DNA from: Heliopora coerulea
Taxonomy: Eukaryota > Cnidaria > Anthozoa > Scleralcyonacea > Helioporidae
Assembly: GCA_030142905.1 (NCBI GenBank)
Contig: JASJOG010000002.1
Span: forward strand, 2,292,501 to 2,356,500
Length of the DNA stretch: 64,000 nucleotides
Reading direction: 5' to 3'
Each line of letters opens with the position of its first letter. Position 1 is the stretch's first letter. A model generated the notes under the pieces. That model was not told the DNA's origin. It worked only from the letters and a program-made list of their open reading frames with translations, and searched no databases. This document shows positions 48,486-59,900 of this stretch, piece after piece. Position numbers and translations under genes: made by a program.

Positions 48486-50013
48486 AAAATAGACAGTAGA
48501 AGATGAAAATCTGAAAATAAATCACAGTGAATAAGAAGTGTAAAAATGCGACGCAGACGTCATGGGCGGCCCGGCTTTACAACCAGATCTCTCATCACAA
48601 ACAGAACAAATGAATAATTTGTAGTCCCTATGGTATTCCCCTCAATGCCCAGGTTCCACAGAAGACGTGACGCAGTGCATTTCCTCATTGGTACGAAAAC
48701 GTCGGCACTTAAGACACAGAGAACTTTCGGAAGAACTGCTTGGAAACGTTTAACAAAACGAAAAAGGACATCCGCAGTTTAGCATTTGTGGTTTGCTTCA
48801 CAGCTTGTAAAATTTAAAGTTCTTTTTTGACTTACGACGGTGATGGAACTTTCTTAAACTGCCTACAAAAATAATATGGTTAGATTTGGTTGGCTTAGAT
48901 CCTTGGAATTGCCAGCCAACACAGTATTTATCACTCCGATTGACAGTGATCGCAACCTCTTATTTCCGACAGCAAAAGGCTTAACAAAACCGTTTGACTA
49001 TTTCTCACGCATGCGCAAAATTAGTTGAGCTGAAACGTCATTTCCACACTAATGCTGAAATAAAATTCTGAGACAAATAGCAATTTTTCTCCTGGATTCA
49101 GTTGATTGAACTATTCGTTTATCACAAACCTATAGGATAATTAAAGTATGTGGGGAACTCTCCAATAGTTTTTTCCCTTTTTTGTGCCGTAGAAAAGTTA
49201 TTAATAGCGGCAAAAAGATTGCTACTCAAACAAAAAATATCCCGATTCAATCTTTTATTGGTAAGAATGGCTGCCATGCCACCAGGTGAAACAGCTTGAC
49301 ATACATTATTATGTATACTTATGCTTTAGCGACCAGTAGATCCCATTCTTGTTATGAGCATATCAACTACCCCCACTAACCTCCCTGTCGTGAAAGAAAT
49401 TGAAAATATTTTTAGCTTTCACAGGTAGCTAGAAGGCAAAGTGATAGGCATTCAAAAGGATTTTTTAAATATGGTCTTTCGTTAAGGCTATTTACAGACA
49501 GGGGACCGGTCTAAAGTGGTCCAATTCTGAATCCTGAGAGAAGATTTGAGCTCAGTTTTAATAAACATTATTTTCACACCTTTTTATGACAAGAGCAATA
49601 ACAACGAAAACAACAAGGACGGCAGGCCAGCAAGGACGATGACGATAACGTTGACCGGATGACCACAAGCGCTAGTGACTGTGACGCCTAAGGGGATAGG
49701 AATAGTTAAGCAAGCGAGAACAGTAACAGCGACAGTTAGCTTCCCAAAATTCGAGAATTTGTAAGACAAAACCAATTGTCGACGTCATTCTGGACTGGTA
49801 GTTTATGTTTTTCGACTTCCAAAAAACCTTAACGGTTTTGTAAGTATTCTGTTGACTGAATGGACGTCAAATTCAACGGACAGTTTTTTCCATAACGTGA
49901 CGTCGTCCAAAATACAGAAAAATGCTCTGAGTGACGTTGTATGCAGAACGACGGATTTGTGATTACTGTTGGGACAAATATTAGTCATTTTCCTTACCGG
50001 CACTTACCCTTGT
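48486..50013. other. No recognisable gene
   Basis: Only short frames without motifs. The minus-strand frame at 49584-49775 is hydrophobic (Leu/Val-rich) but lies over an aac/gac-rich low-complexity stretch. Confidence 0.45.
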
Positions 50014-50066
50014 TTATCTATTTTTATTTATTTATTTATTTTTTGATTGATTGATTGATTATTTCT
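50014..50066. repeat. (TTTA)n and (GATT)n microsatellites
   Basis: The run ttatttatttatttatt is followed directly by ttgattgattgattgatt. Confidence 0.9.
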
Positions 50067-50116
50067 TTACGTACTTCAAATTTTTCTCCCAAACGTTTTC
50101 CCCCACCTTATTTTTG

Positions 50117-50156
50117 AGAGTACCAATTTACATATATATATGTAAATTGGTACTCT
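50117..50156. repeat. Perfect 40-bp palindrome
   Basis: The 20-base arm agagtaccaatttacatata is followed at once by its exact reverse complement, with no loop. The right arm leads directly into the ribozyme-bearing repeat, so the palindrome may be the junction of two inverted repeat ends. Confidence 0.97.
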
Positions 50157-50235
50157 GGCATGGCTTAGATGTACCACAAGCGCGGAACATTTGAGTTGCC
50201 TATATAATGTAGGCTACTCCATCCTGCTCATCAGC

Positions 50236-50281
50236 ACTGCACTGATGAGGCCCAATAGGCCGAAACGGTTCCGTCTGTAGT
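50236..50281 (+). ncRNA. Type I hammerhead self-cleaving ribozyme
   Basis: All invariant core boxes are present and properly spaced. Stem I is closed by actgca (50236-50241) pairing with tgtagt (50276-50281), 6 bp with one G-U pair. CTGATGA is at 50242-50248. Stem II GGCC/GGCC (50249-50252, 50258-50261) has a CAATA loop. GAA(A) is at 50262-50265. Stem III is ACGG/CCGT with a two-base TT loop. The cleavage triplet GTC ends at 50275, so cleavage is predicted between 50275 and 50276. The very short stem III is typical of Penelope-like hammerheads. In such elements it trims or processes the multimeric transcript. No core position is mutated, so it may still be active. Confidence 0.88.
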
Positions 50282-50657
50282 TATATATATATATATATAT
50301 AAAGACCGCTCTCTCGAAATACATATGGGGATTGAAAGATTTGAAAATTAAGTATCAAATGGTCCATTTTAAAATGTGCAGGTGCCTACAACGGTGATGC
50401 CAAGTATTGTAATTTATGTTTGACTGAAAAAAATTGCGTTTTAATCGTAGATAAACATTCGCTCCTGAACAAAAGATCCGAGCTCATCTCTGAATGTCGT
50501 CACGAGAATAAATTTTATGCAAGTTCTATCAAGCCTCCCGCTCCACCTGTTTAAGCAGTTTTGACTCCTCCAAAAGTTTAGTCTCAAGATTGCAAAGGAG
50601 AGCTAAAACTCTGAGCTACGGTTTTATCTTCTTTACTTGTTTCAACAGTACATTACA

Positions 50658-50658
<1 letters not shown>

Positions 50659-50695
<37 letters not shown>
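50659..50695. repeat. (TA)n microsatellite
   Basis: About 18 uninterrupted TA units, next to the decayed terminal repeat on the minus strand. Confidence 0.95.
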
Positions 50696-50699
<4 letters not shown>

Positions 50700-50830
50700 C
50701 TCACAAGATAAAACTTTTAAAAACCTTATAAAACTTTATTTCAACGTTTCGGGATGACTGCCCCTTTGTCAAGAATGAGCTCATTCCCCTCTCTAACGCA
50801 GGATTTCTCGATATTCTCACTTACAAGCCT
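50696..50830 (-). mobile_element. Decayed Penelope-like terminal repeat with hammerhead-like relic
   Basis: On the minus strand the sequence reads ttgacaaaggggcagtcatcccgaaacgttgaaataaag, then a (TA)n run. The GGGG...TCCC stem followed by GAAAC keeps the layout of stem II and the GAAA box of a hammerhead, while the CTGATGA box has decayed to something like TTGACAAA. The same order, core then TA run, is seen in the intact example 0.4 kb away on the other strand. Confidence 0.45.
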
Positions 50831-51602
50831 TCCTACTCTACAAGTAGTGTTCCTCTGTCAATATTTCCTTAGAAACGTGCCGATATCGTGATGGTTCTTT
50901 TAGTGAGAAAACGGCCAATCAAAAACTAGTTCAACGTTGACGTTTGTGCAAGAATGCGCCAAGTTTACGAGTCAAATTTCCAGTATTTAACAAAGAGGTA
51001 TTCAACATTAGTTACAGCCATCTTGCATTCAACAGCTAAGAGTATGTCATTAATACAGCAGTTTGCGTTTTAAATTTAGTCGATATGTACCATTATTACA
51101 GAGATAAAAGGCAGTAAAAGCAATACATACACGAGAATAAATAGCTGACCTGATGTCGGAACGCGAAAACGTTTCGTTGAAATACGAGATGGTAGCCGAC
51201 CTTTTTTTGACCAAGGTTGACGTATTTTTTATACCAGATCAAGCACCACTTTCGAACAAAATTGTATTTAAAAACCGAAGTAGGTTCCAAACTAACGTCC
51301 CGCTCCGGTATTGATTTTCTTCGTGTGTTCTTCATGAATTATTAATGAGACTGGGATTCATAGACTTCTAATGTAGCAGATGAATTCCGTCTTCATGTCT
51401 ATCGTATTTAAAGTGACAAAATCCCTGGGGTAGAGAATCAAAACAGGTTGTACTTAACTCAGTTAACTGATTTTAAAGGATTTCTAGACAATATGAAATT
51501 TCGCTGGACAGCAAAATAATTTTTTTAAGAGTACTTGTGAAAACTTCTAGAGGATTTTTGATTGGTGAACTACTTCAAGGATTCTGCTCTTTAGTTAACA
51601 GG
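50830..51602. other. No recognisable gene
   Basis: A minus-strand frame of 79 codons (51096-51335) is motif-free. Nothing else seen. Confidence 0.45.
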
Positions 51603-51749
51603 TTTCTGAGAAAAGCGCTGAGTCACTTTCAGTCCTACAGTCACTGTAAGCTTGTTCACGCGTTTCAGAGGCCAAAGCGTCTCACCGGTAGTCAGAAGGT
51701 CGTGGGTTCGGTCCCAGTCAGGGCCTCAGAAACCGTTTTTCTGAGAAAA
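51603..51749 (+). mobile_element. tRNA-like SINE candidate with direct repeats
   Basis: The words ggtcgtgggttcggtccc (51698-51715) resemble the RNA polymerase III B box within a T arm (tggg/ccca stem; the loop is one base short of normal). The bracketing gaggcc (51668) and gggcctc look like an acceptor-type pairing. The intervening distance is too short for a working tRNA. The 12-mer tttctgagaaaa occurs on both sides (51603-51614, 51738-51749) and could be a target duplication. Confidence 0.35.
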
Positions 51750-52330
51750 CTAATTCGAAAAACGTTCACTTCTCATCTGTACATACATCTTGCTCTCATA
51801 TGTAATACGTGTGAACAAAATCTTCAGATGACGTTTCACCGTACCGAGATACAGAGATCGAGTTTTTGAGACCCTTTCTTCCATTCGTTCAGCTGGATAC
51901 AATGCATACTGCACGCAGATGATTATGGCCAAATGTATAAGTCGCCATCTTTCTCAGTACAGTCAATTGTAACGATAGTTTTGGACACAAGTACACTGAT
52001 ATTTGCCAATCATGGTTCTGAAACACCTAATGTTTGGCCTACATGGAACGATTATTGCATTCCATTGTTACCCCTTGCATGTTAAAGTGCATAGGCGGAA
52101 GTTCAAATTTTTTTTTCTAAAATTTGGCCGCGTTTACAGGATTTAAATGATATATAACTTGCTTTTAACAGATAAATACTCCTACAGATATTTTACTCCA
52201 AACATAGACAAAAATAGCATTTTTGAAAACATGAGCGGTATTCTCAAAGTCTGAGTCCTAATCACGGTGATGACGTCATTCGGAAAAGGAAGTGTATTAG
52301 CCTATTAATTTACGGTCGTGGCTGGAAGGG
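51750..52330. other. No recognisable gene
   Basis: Short frames only, with no repeats noted. Confidence 0.45.
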
Positions 52331-52684
52331 ACCGTATTTACTCGAGTAAATGCCGAGGCGCTTATTTAAATTTTACGACTTTTTTTGGTGCGGCGCTTAT
52401 TTGAGGGCAGCATTTATTCGAGGGCGGAGCTTATTAAAACTAATCGAAGGAAACGATTCTGGATAAAACATAACTACCTTTCATTTCTAATTACGACAAC
52501 AACCAGAACAAGGAAAACGAAACGCATACTAAAATATTGTTATTATTAGTTACTATCTTTTCCACGATCGGATTTAAATCTGATCGAGATCAAGCATCTG
52601 CATCAGGGGACTAGTTTCTTCAACATTATTGCGAATAAGCGCCGTATTCTTGTTGAATGCGGCGCTCATTTAAGGGCGGGTATA
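52331..52684 (+). repeat. Dispersed repeat with GCGCTTATT motifs, copy 2
   Basis: It starts accgtatttactcgagtaaatgccgaggcgcttatttaaat and contains tgcggcgcttatttgagggcagcatttattcgagggcggagc, and later gcgaataagcgccg and ggcgctcatttaagggcgggtat. This is the same order and orientation as copy 1 at 19405-19849. There is no coding capacity. Confidence 0.6.
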
Positions 52685-54778
52685 ACTTCCTTCTCAGGAT
52701 AAGTTCTAGCTGTGACCATTAATTAACTGTGTTCTTGTTGCCGCAACTGTGAACAATGAAGACGAAATGCCTTCACGCTGCATTATTTTAGGGTGTTCGA
52801 ATATATGCAAATGATATATTACTTCATATCCCTTTCGCGAATGATTCAAGGCCAGAAGCGAAAGCAACAATAAGTAGACCTTGTTGAACGGAAACGGGTT
52901 AAGTGGGAGCCGACAAGCACATGCATCATGCCTGTGCTCGAAGACTTTTAAACCTGGTGATTTTGGCCAACGATTTGGTTTGTCAGGGGAAAAAACTACC
53001 GTATATGCCTTGGCCCAAAGGAAATATAAAGGATTGATCCATTTCCCATGATATGTTTATATATTGATAGACTACCGAAGTTAAACTTTCATGATCTTTC
53101 AAGTGGCATAAGGGATATGACGATAAGTACAAAATCAACAAACTCGTGTCAATACATCAATACTTTACAATTGTCGATATGATTAAGCAGTTGCTTACTT
53201 TGGGTTAAAAAAATACCAATCGATTTCGCTTATAGTAAACCACAAAATCTACATTCTCTAAACTATTTTATGTTAGTCTATTTCGTCTCAATTCCTTGCG
53301 GTTTCTGTCCCTAGTCTCTAAAGGAAGACGAATTTCGCTATGCCGCAAATTGATGCGTCCAGGAAAACTTGAGCGAACATTTTAGTTCATCTGATAAGTT
53401 TGTCTGTGCATAAAATACAGTCAAATGGTCGAAACATCTACTTAGTTCGTTGTGATGGAACAGCCAATGTGAATAATTCGACTAGATGGATAATCCGTCT
53501 GTGTGTATAAATACAGGCGATGGGCGTGTTACTCCCGAAATAGTGAACGAGATTTTTTGGATTTAAACCTCCCGATGATATTTTTGCCGGATTTTCGGAT
53601 TTTATTCACAAGTTTCACGGATTTTTCGGATTTTCCCACTCCTCGTCATTTCTTTCTGATTTCTCTTCCTATTAAGTCTTGTGTCATTGCAGATTTATTT
53701 ACAGTTATTTCTTGTCTTTTTCTTCTTTTTTTTTTTATGGAAGAGGCAATTTAAGGATGATTCCTTACGTATATAAAATAAGTATTTTATAAACTAATAA
53801 TCGCTAACATGTTCTTCAAAAAATTTCTTTTGGAAATAGTTTCAGGATTTATAATCTTTCAGGGTCAGTAATTAGATAAACACCGGGGCTTTTACTGAGA
53901 TCGAAGAGTTTTGCACGGAAATAATCAAAAAATGAGATGAAACACTTGCGTATTTGATCTGCGGGTAAAATGTGCACATGTGGGCGATGTTGGGCGCAGT
54001 GTTTTACTGAATAAGACTGTATGCGAAATGCAGAGAACAGCAGCTGGACATTAAATGAAAGATGACACAACCCTCAGCTTACTGCTATCACGTTTCAACT
54101 TTTCAAATTACACTGTATTCCACGTTCTCAACTGTAGACAATCGACTTCTTATGTTTCAATCTTAGGAGGAAGTTAGGAGGAAGAAAAAAATTGTCCGCT
54201 ACCTTTCGACTATAGAAACTTATGGTATTTCAAAATAAGGCGCGCATGCTAACTTATATCTTTTGCAAAAATTTCTGCATATCAACGAAATTTCATCAGA
54301 GTTTTTAACGTTAAAAATTATGAAGGATATCAAAGGATTTGCGAAATTTGTACTGGAGGTTTTAAATTTTTCTATTTCTAATTTGATTATTTGGGATTTT
54401 CTGGATTCTTTTAATGGCCAGGTTTTCGGATTTTTTGAGCATCTTTAGGACGAATAATTCGTCTGCATAAATTCGGGACGTACTAAGCAGACGAATTAAG
54501 CAAGAGCTTTTTAACCAAGGAAACAAACTTTGTAGCCGCTCCACATTGTCATAATGGTGACCAAGAAGATGGAAACGTTGAGCGGGAAACAAAGACAACG
54601 AACAAACGCGGTAAAACGATTTTCAATAGTTCTCGCAAGTGAAGATGTTTTTCTGGTGGATCTTGAAACTCTAGTCTTTAGGAGGAAGTTAACCCTAAAA
54701 TTTACGAAGATTCTCCAAATTAAAAAAAAAAACCCCATTTCTATACGCTACTGAGTCGAAGTCATAGCGTTTTTATTG
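52685..54778. other. No recognisable gene
   Basis: AT-rich DNA with short frames. The stretch 53570-53640 repeats ggattttcgga-type words. Near 54448-54500 the words gacgaataattcgtctg and cagacgaatta form a short palindromic cluster that is shared with 56.9 kb. Confidence 0.45.
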
Positions 54779-54794
54779 CCCCCCCCCCCCCCCC
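54779..54794. repeat. Poly(C) run of 16
   Basis: Sixteen uninterrupted C residues, a likely site of slippage and of sequencing error. Confidence 0.95.
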
Positions 54795-56837
54795 TCAACT
54801 TGTTTTTGCAATATTTCAAAGGTTTCCTTCAACATATTAATCTATCTGGAAAGGTGTCTTAGAATTTACAATTGCAACCGTATCAAATGATATCGTTAAC
54901 TTTGGTTACAACAGGCTTTTTAAGGTGGTCATCCAGAGAATTTTAAACTTTTCCTCAATTTGAAACATTTGAAACATCAGGATGGAACATTTTGGTGGTA
55001 ACCGGGGTAAAAATTGGATTGAAGGAATTAGAAAATACACTCAAAACGCGGGAGCGAATTGTGCCAGCTTCGTGCGAGTGATATCCCGCATGGTTTCAGT
55101 GTCATTAGCGGAAGACGATAGAATGGCTCCAAGACGTAGCTGTCTGTTGAGACGTGAATCCATCTAAATAAGGTTTCACCTTAATTTTGTGGTTGACTCA
55201 AGGGACATCATGTAAAGTCCGAGTGATAACCAATCTGCCTATGGCTTTTCAAAGAATAGAAAAGTCGAAACAATTCCATATTTTGGCGCTATTGCTAATT
55301 AGGTGGATGTCGCATCAGGGAACCGACGGAGACCTGACGTTTAGCATAGCTAGGCCAGAACGTTTTTTAAAAATATTTAGATTGGCATATCATTGAGATA
55401 TGTAAGAAAGTCTCTCGCTTAGGCTACGTTTGGCATTTTGGTTTTGAGCCCGAATTAGACTTAGTATAAGTTCCCTGATTTTTGTAATGGGAAAGGTCCA
55501 CGTCGAGTTTTCAAAAGTCGTATGTACATTCAAATTCGAAAGTAGAGGCTGTGGTAGCTTTTGTGATCTTCGGCAGAATTATCACTTAAAGGAAACTAAA
55601 ATATTCAATCTTTGCGGGTGACAGCTATAGCGTCGGTAAAGGATGGTGTAAGATTCGGTCCTGGTTAGGAAATATTGATGAGAAATATGTAGGACAAGTT
55701 TAAAAGGGACTGCACGCATCTGTAATAATGACCAAGACATAGAGTATAAAACGCCATACGATAAAGAGTGAAAGATTACATGATCTGCAATATTGTCATC
55801 GCTCAAATTTAGCTGATATGTTGTTCAAATACTGAAAAGACAATGGTGAGACAAGATTGCTTATTAACCTGGGCTTTAGCTTTAGCTCACATCCCCATGC
55901 TAGTAAAAATAAAAAGCAGAGTAGGAAGAAAACTCTCAAAGAGATAACAAAGGATGAACAACCTAAATGAAGTTTATCATGATTACCTGTAAAGTAGTGG
56001 GGAGGAAATGCAAATGATAACATTACATTAATCTATCTGTGGAGTGGCTTGGTATGTATAAACCTAATTCGATAGTAACTTTTAAGTTTTAAGGCTATCA
56101 TATCGAACATATTTTTCTTACTGTAACTATTTGTAAACATGGTTGACTTTCCACTTCAATTTTACGTGCATAACTTAGAAGCAAATGAGCTGGAAACATT
56201 TGTCAATGTTTAGGCTTGATTCTCTCAAAATGAAGGAATTGTCGTGGCCTAAATTTGTGGGAAGTCTAGTTTCAAGGGAATTTGATGGATTGCCACCATT
56301 TTTGGACAGCAGTTGTATCTTACAGTTATTTATACAAATGGGTAGACAATTTTTCAAAATTTGCAATAGTCCTTTTGTTACCATAGAAACAGAGAATGTT
56401 ATCAGTTCAGACAGGAGATTATCAGGAAAAGAAAATCTGTCTACTTGTTGCGCACCCCATGCCATGTGAATTATCTTCACTAAGTTTAGAGTTGATACCT
56501 ATTTTTGCTTTTGACATATTACTTCCTCAAACTCTTGTTTATAACGTATTAATTAGTTGTTACCATGGCAAGCTCGAAGTTTGAGCTATCTCTGATAACT
56601 TATAAAATAGTGTAAGAGTTAATACTAGCTTGGTGTAAAGTTTTGTGGTGATTGATTAAACTGTTGTGAAACTACACCAATTACAAGTTGGGCCATTTAG
56701 GGTTAACTACCACCTTAAAAAAGTCGGCCAACAATAAAATTTTTGACAGCATAAAAAATTTGCCCGACGAAAGTTTGAAAAATTATAGAACCGCCAGGGA
56801 AGCCTCGATCTATGTTTTTTTTAAAAAAAAATTTTTT
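54795..56837. other. No recognisable gene
   Basis: An ATG-started 61-codon frame at 54982-55167 and a pair of complementary-strand frames of about 100 codons at 56175-56480 are open but unrecognised. The latter pair overlap fully, so at most one could be coding. Confidence 0.4.
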
Positions 56838-56950
56838 ATGCGTCTCGTATTTACCCAGACGTATCTAAATTACTCTGTTTGATGCGTCCCGTGTTTACCA
56901 AGACTCGTCGAATAATTTGTCTCAGACGAATTATTTGTCTTCTTAGATAA
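56838..56950. repeat. Imperfect tandem and inverted repeat (gatgcgtcccgtgtttacc ... acgaattattcgtc type)
   Basis: The words atgcgtctcgtatttacccagacgtatctaaatta (56838 on) and atgcgtcccgtgtttaccaagactcgtcgaataatt (56882 on) form a two-copy tandem. A palindromic gtctcagacgaattatttgtct follows. The same acgaataattcgtc theme is found at 54448-54500, so a small interspersed element is likely. Confidence 0.5.
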
Positions 56951-59900
56951 ATACCACCGTCCACTTCAAAGTGCCTACACGACGTCCTTAAAAAAAAATT
57001 AGCAAACAAATAATTTGCTGGAATTTTGCTCTTCAAGGATAATCACATATCCCAGAGCGATTATGGCAGCGCGTAGATAGGAGTTGCCAATCCATTTTAG
57101 CAGGTATTGTAAAACTTATTATTGTGATTCTTTTAAATAAGCCATCCAAAAACTCTCATCAAGTATGGCGATACTTTGTGATAAGCAATCTATTTCGAAT
57201 CTTGTGAATAATGCTCTTTGAGATCTGTTCTTGATCCTCTTTCTGATCCTCAACTATTTTATTCTTTAGTCAACAAGAAGCTGCTTTACTACCTCGCAAC
57301 ATAAATGCACAAATTATAGATGATCTATAGTTTAAGAAAGTGCCTTACGTGGTCATTAATCTTTTTATGATACCCTTACTAACATCAAACATTAAAACAA
57401 CTATTTGCGCTCCTAATTTGGCAATTCAGTGCGAAGGATTAGCCTGTTTTGTCAAGTTATCTTAGTGGCTTATCCCTTCAGCAAAAAGATTGTTTATATC
57501 AACTTCATCGGACAAATAATAACAGGATTACCGTTCAAGACTTAAATTAAACACAAGAAAGTTAAAGATACTTCTTTCTCCAAAAACGTAATTTTCATTT
57601 CCATTTAGTTACCATGAAAGACTCCTTGCTATCCTGACAAACTAATGCTATACTTGAAAGCAATTTTTTCGGTAACGATTAATACGTTAAAGTTCAAAAG
57701 ATAAATTAAATTCGACAGAAGGTTAGCTTAATTAGGGAGATCAACAAAGGAGCTTGGATTGTTAATACAGAAAACTCGATCCATTTTTAACTTTGTTTTT
57801 ATTACTTCAAAATCAAGTTCCTCCACTTATCCCTTTCTTTATCACAATTAGATATGCATTTCAACTTAACCCTTCGTAGAAGGACGGACTTTAAAATGCC
57901 TTAGGTAAACAAAGTGTCAGAAATGATTGTATGTCTAATGTCCATTAACTTTGAACTGGGAAGAGTTTGAATTCAGTTTTATAAACAAAAAAACCTTGAA
58001 TGCGTATGGATGTGATATCGCTGGGCACAGACCTAAAATAATTTTTCCGATCAGGTGAAATAAAGCTATGATTATGTAAGAGCGAATCAATAAAACCACG
58101 GTTTGGTGAAACCTTGATAGACGGAAAATGTTACGCAGTCAACGGTTCGTTCTTCGGAGCTACAGTCAATTTTGATATGTTGACTAAATGTCGAGAGCAA
58201 GACCAGATCATATAAAAAACTGTCAGGATAGCTCACTTATATCGTTATGTTTTTGAACACCCACAGACCTTCGAATTGACCAATTTGACAACGTTAAAGA
58301 GTTGTCAATCTCCTAAGGCCGGAGAAAGAAGGTATATAAACGATCTACAAGGAGTATATGCCAACAAAAATTGGCCAAATGTGTGCGTCCAGATATATCA
58401 AAACTACGTAGATGGACAGAAACTCTTGCCTTAATCTTATCGAAATTACTAGGTCATAAAGGTTAAGTCGCGTGAGGGTTTTGCATCTTCTTTTCATTTG
58501 TGTCCAAGAAAAACGAAAGATGCTTGTTAACAGTTCGAAAATCACGATATCAGACCCTTTCGTTTGGCACTTCTGGTGTTTTTGGCATCAAATGATTAAG
58601 CGAATATGTTTCAGATGCTGCCACTTAGGTTGGACAGGTAAGCCAAGGTTTCCTTAAACTAACCATAGTTAATAGATACCCTCGGACCCGACGAAGACCT
58701 TGGCAAAAAACATGAAAATGACCTGTCAGATTAGCCGCTTCCAAGTGGAAGAGTTTGTAGTTTGCAGAATCATGCTAATGCACAAATCACTGATGATGAG
58801 CAACTGTACTCATCATTCAATTGGAAATAACCGTCGATTCACTGAGTTGTATTTTATAAGTCGTCCAGACCGTCCTGACGAAGAGACAGGATCCCACTCT
58901 TCCGTAGCCAGATCCCATTCACAACGAGCTAAGCTCGGACTAGACAAGGTCTAGCTTCTTGTTTATTGAAAAGATTAGTCTTGAAGTGATTTTAATTACA
59001 AGTAAAAGTATATAGCTCTGTTGGCCATTTGCACATCATTGTGGACCAAGCACAAATATTGATCATCTAGGAACACGTTTCTCGACATGACACTAATTCT
59101 GTTTGTTTTGTTTGCCGGTGTTGACAGATGAAACAGATCGAGGCATCTGCGAAATAGTTCTTTCCCTACATTGTCCACGTTCACTAAATGTTTCATCAGA
59201 AATACCTAGTTTTGCGAATCATTTTTTAAAAAAGGGAAGAAAGCAGACGATAGGCTTGAAGTGCTTTCGGGAATACATCGCCCAAACACAACGGAATTTG
59301 ACGAGTAATATTTATATGAAAAGGAATTCTATACGAGAAATTCTAGGCGCAGCTGTTGTATAGACGAATAGGCAATGTCAGTCTGGTAAATGAAACACGC
59401 GCTGCGATCTCACAGCAGATATAAACTTCGAGAAGAAACAAACCGTTCGGAACATCCAGAAAATAGTTGAGAACTATGAGTAGAATGACGAGATTTATTC
59501 GAGTCTTTTGCAAGAAGAATCGTCGCAGGAGTATTTCTATGTCTGCGTGCCGTTACTATTCGCGCCCTGCAGGCTCTGGTTTGATTACAGAGGGAAAACC
59601 TCAACGCCAAGTGCTGTGCGACCGGACGGAGTGAATTTATTACTGATAATGAACTTATAACACAGAACGTACGATATACTAAGAAAAGCCGTATTTTCTT
59701 CGTAAGAAACCGTTGCACTTGAACGTGGTATCGTTGCGTAGGAGACCACCAAGTCGTTCATAATTAGATTTTATAACAAGGATTACTTCGAAATAGTTTT
59801 GCCAGATCGCCGACCCTTCAAAAATACCTCGGTCATAGATGCTCATCTCGGTACGTTTTACAAGCTCGCACTAATTAATCTTGTCTGGTTGTTTTGTCCC

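Larger units (their letters stand above)
50117..50301 (+). mobile_element. Solo Penelope-like terminal repeat carrying a hammerhead ribozyme
   Basis: The unit begins in a perfect 40-bp palindrome (50117-50156), continues through tggcatggcttagatgtaccaca and the hammerhead ribozyme (50236-50281), and ends in a (TA)n run (to 50301). Penelope-like retroelements of many animals carry hammerhead ribozymes in their terminal repeats. No reverse transcriptase frame is adjacent, so this is a solo or strongly truncated copy. A related non-coding retrozyme-type repeat is an alternative. Confidence 0.65.

Noticed and set aside
56175..56480. Complementary frames of about 100 codons on both strands
   Set aside because: Neither has a known motif, and full overlap on both strands suggests chance or an unidentified repeat.
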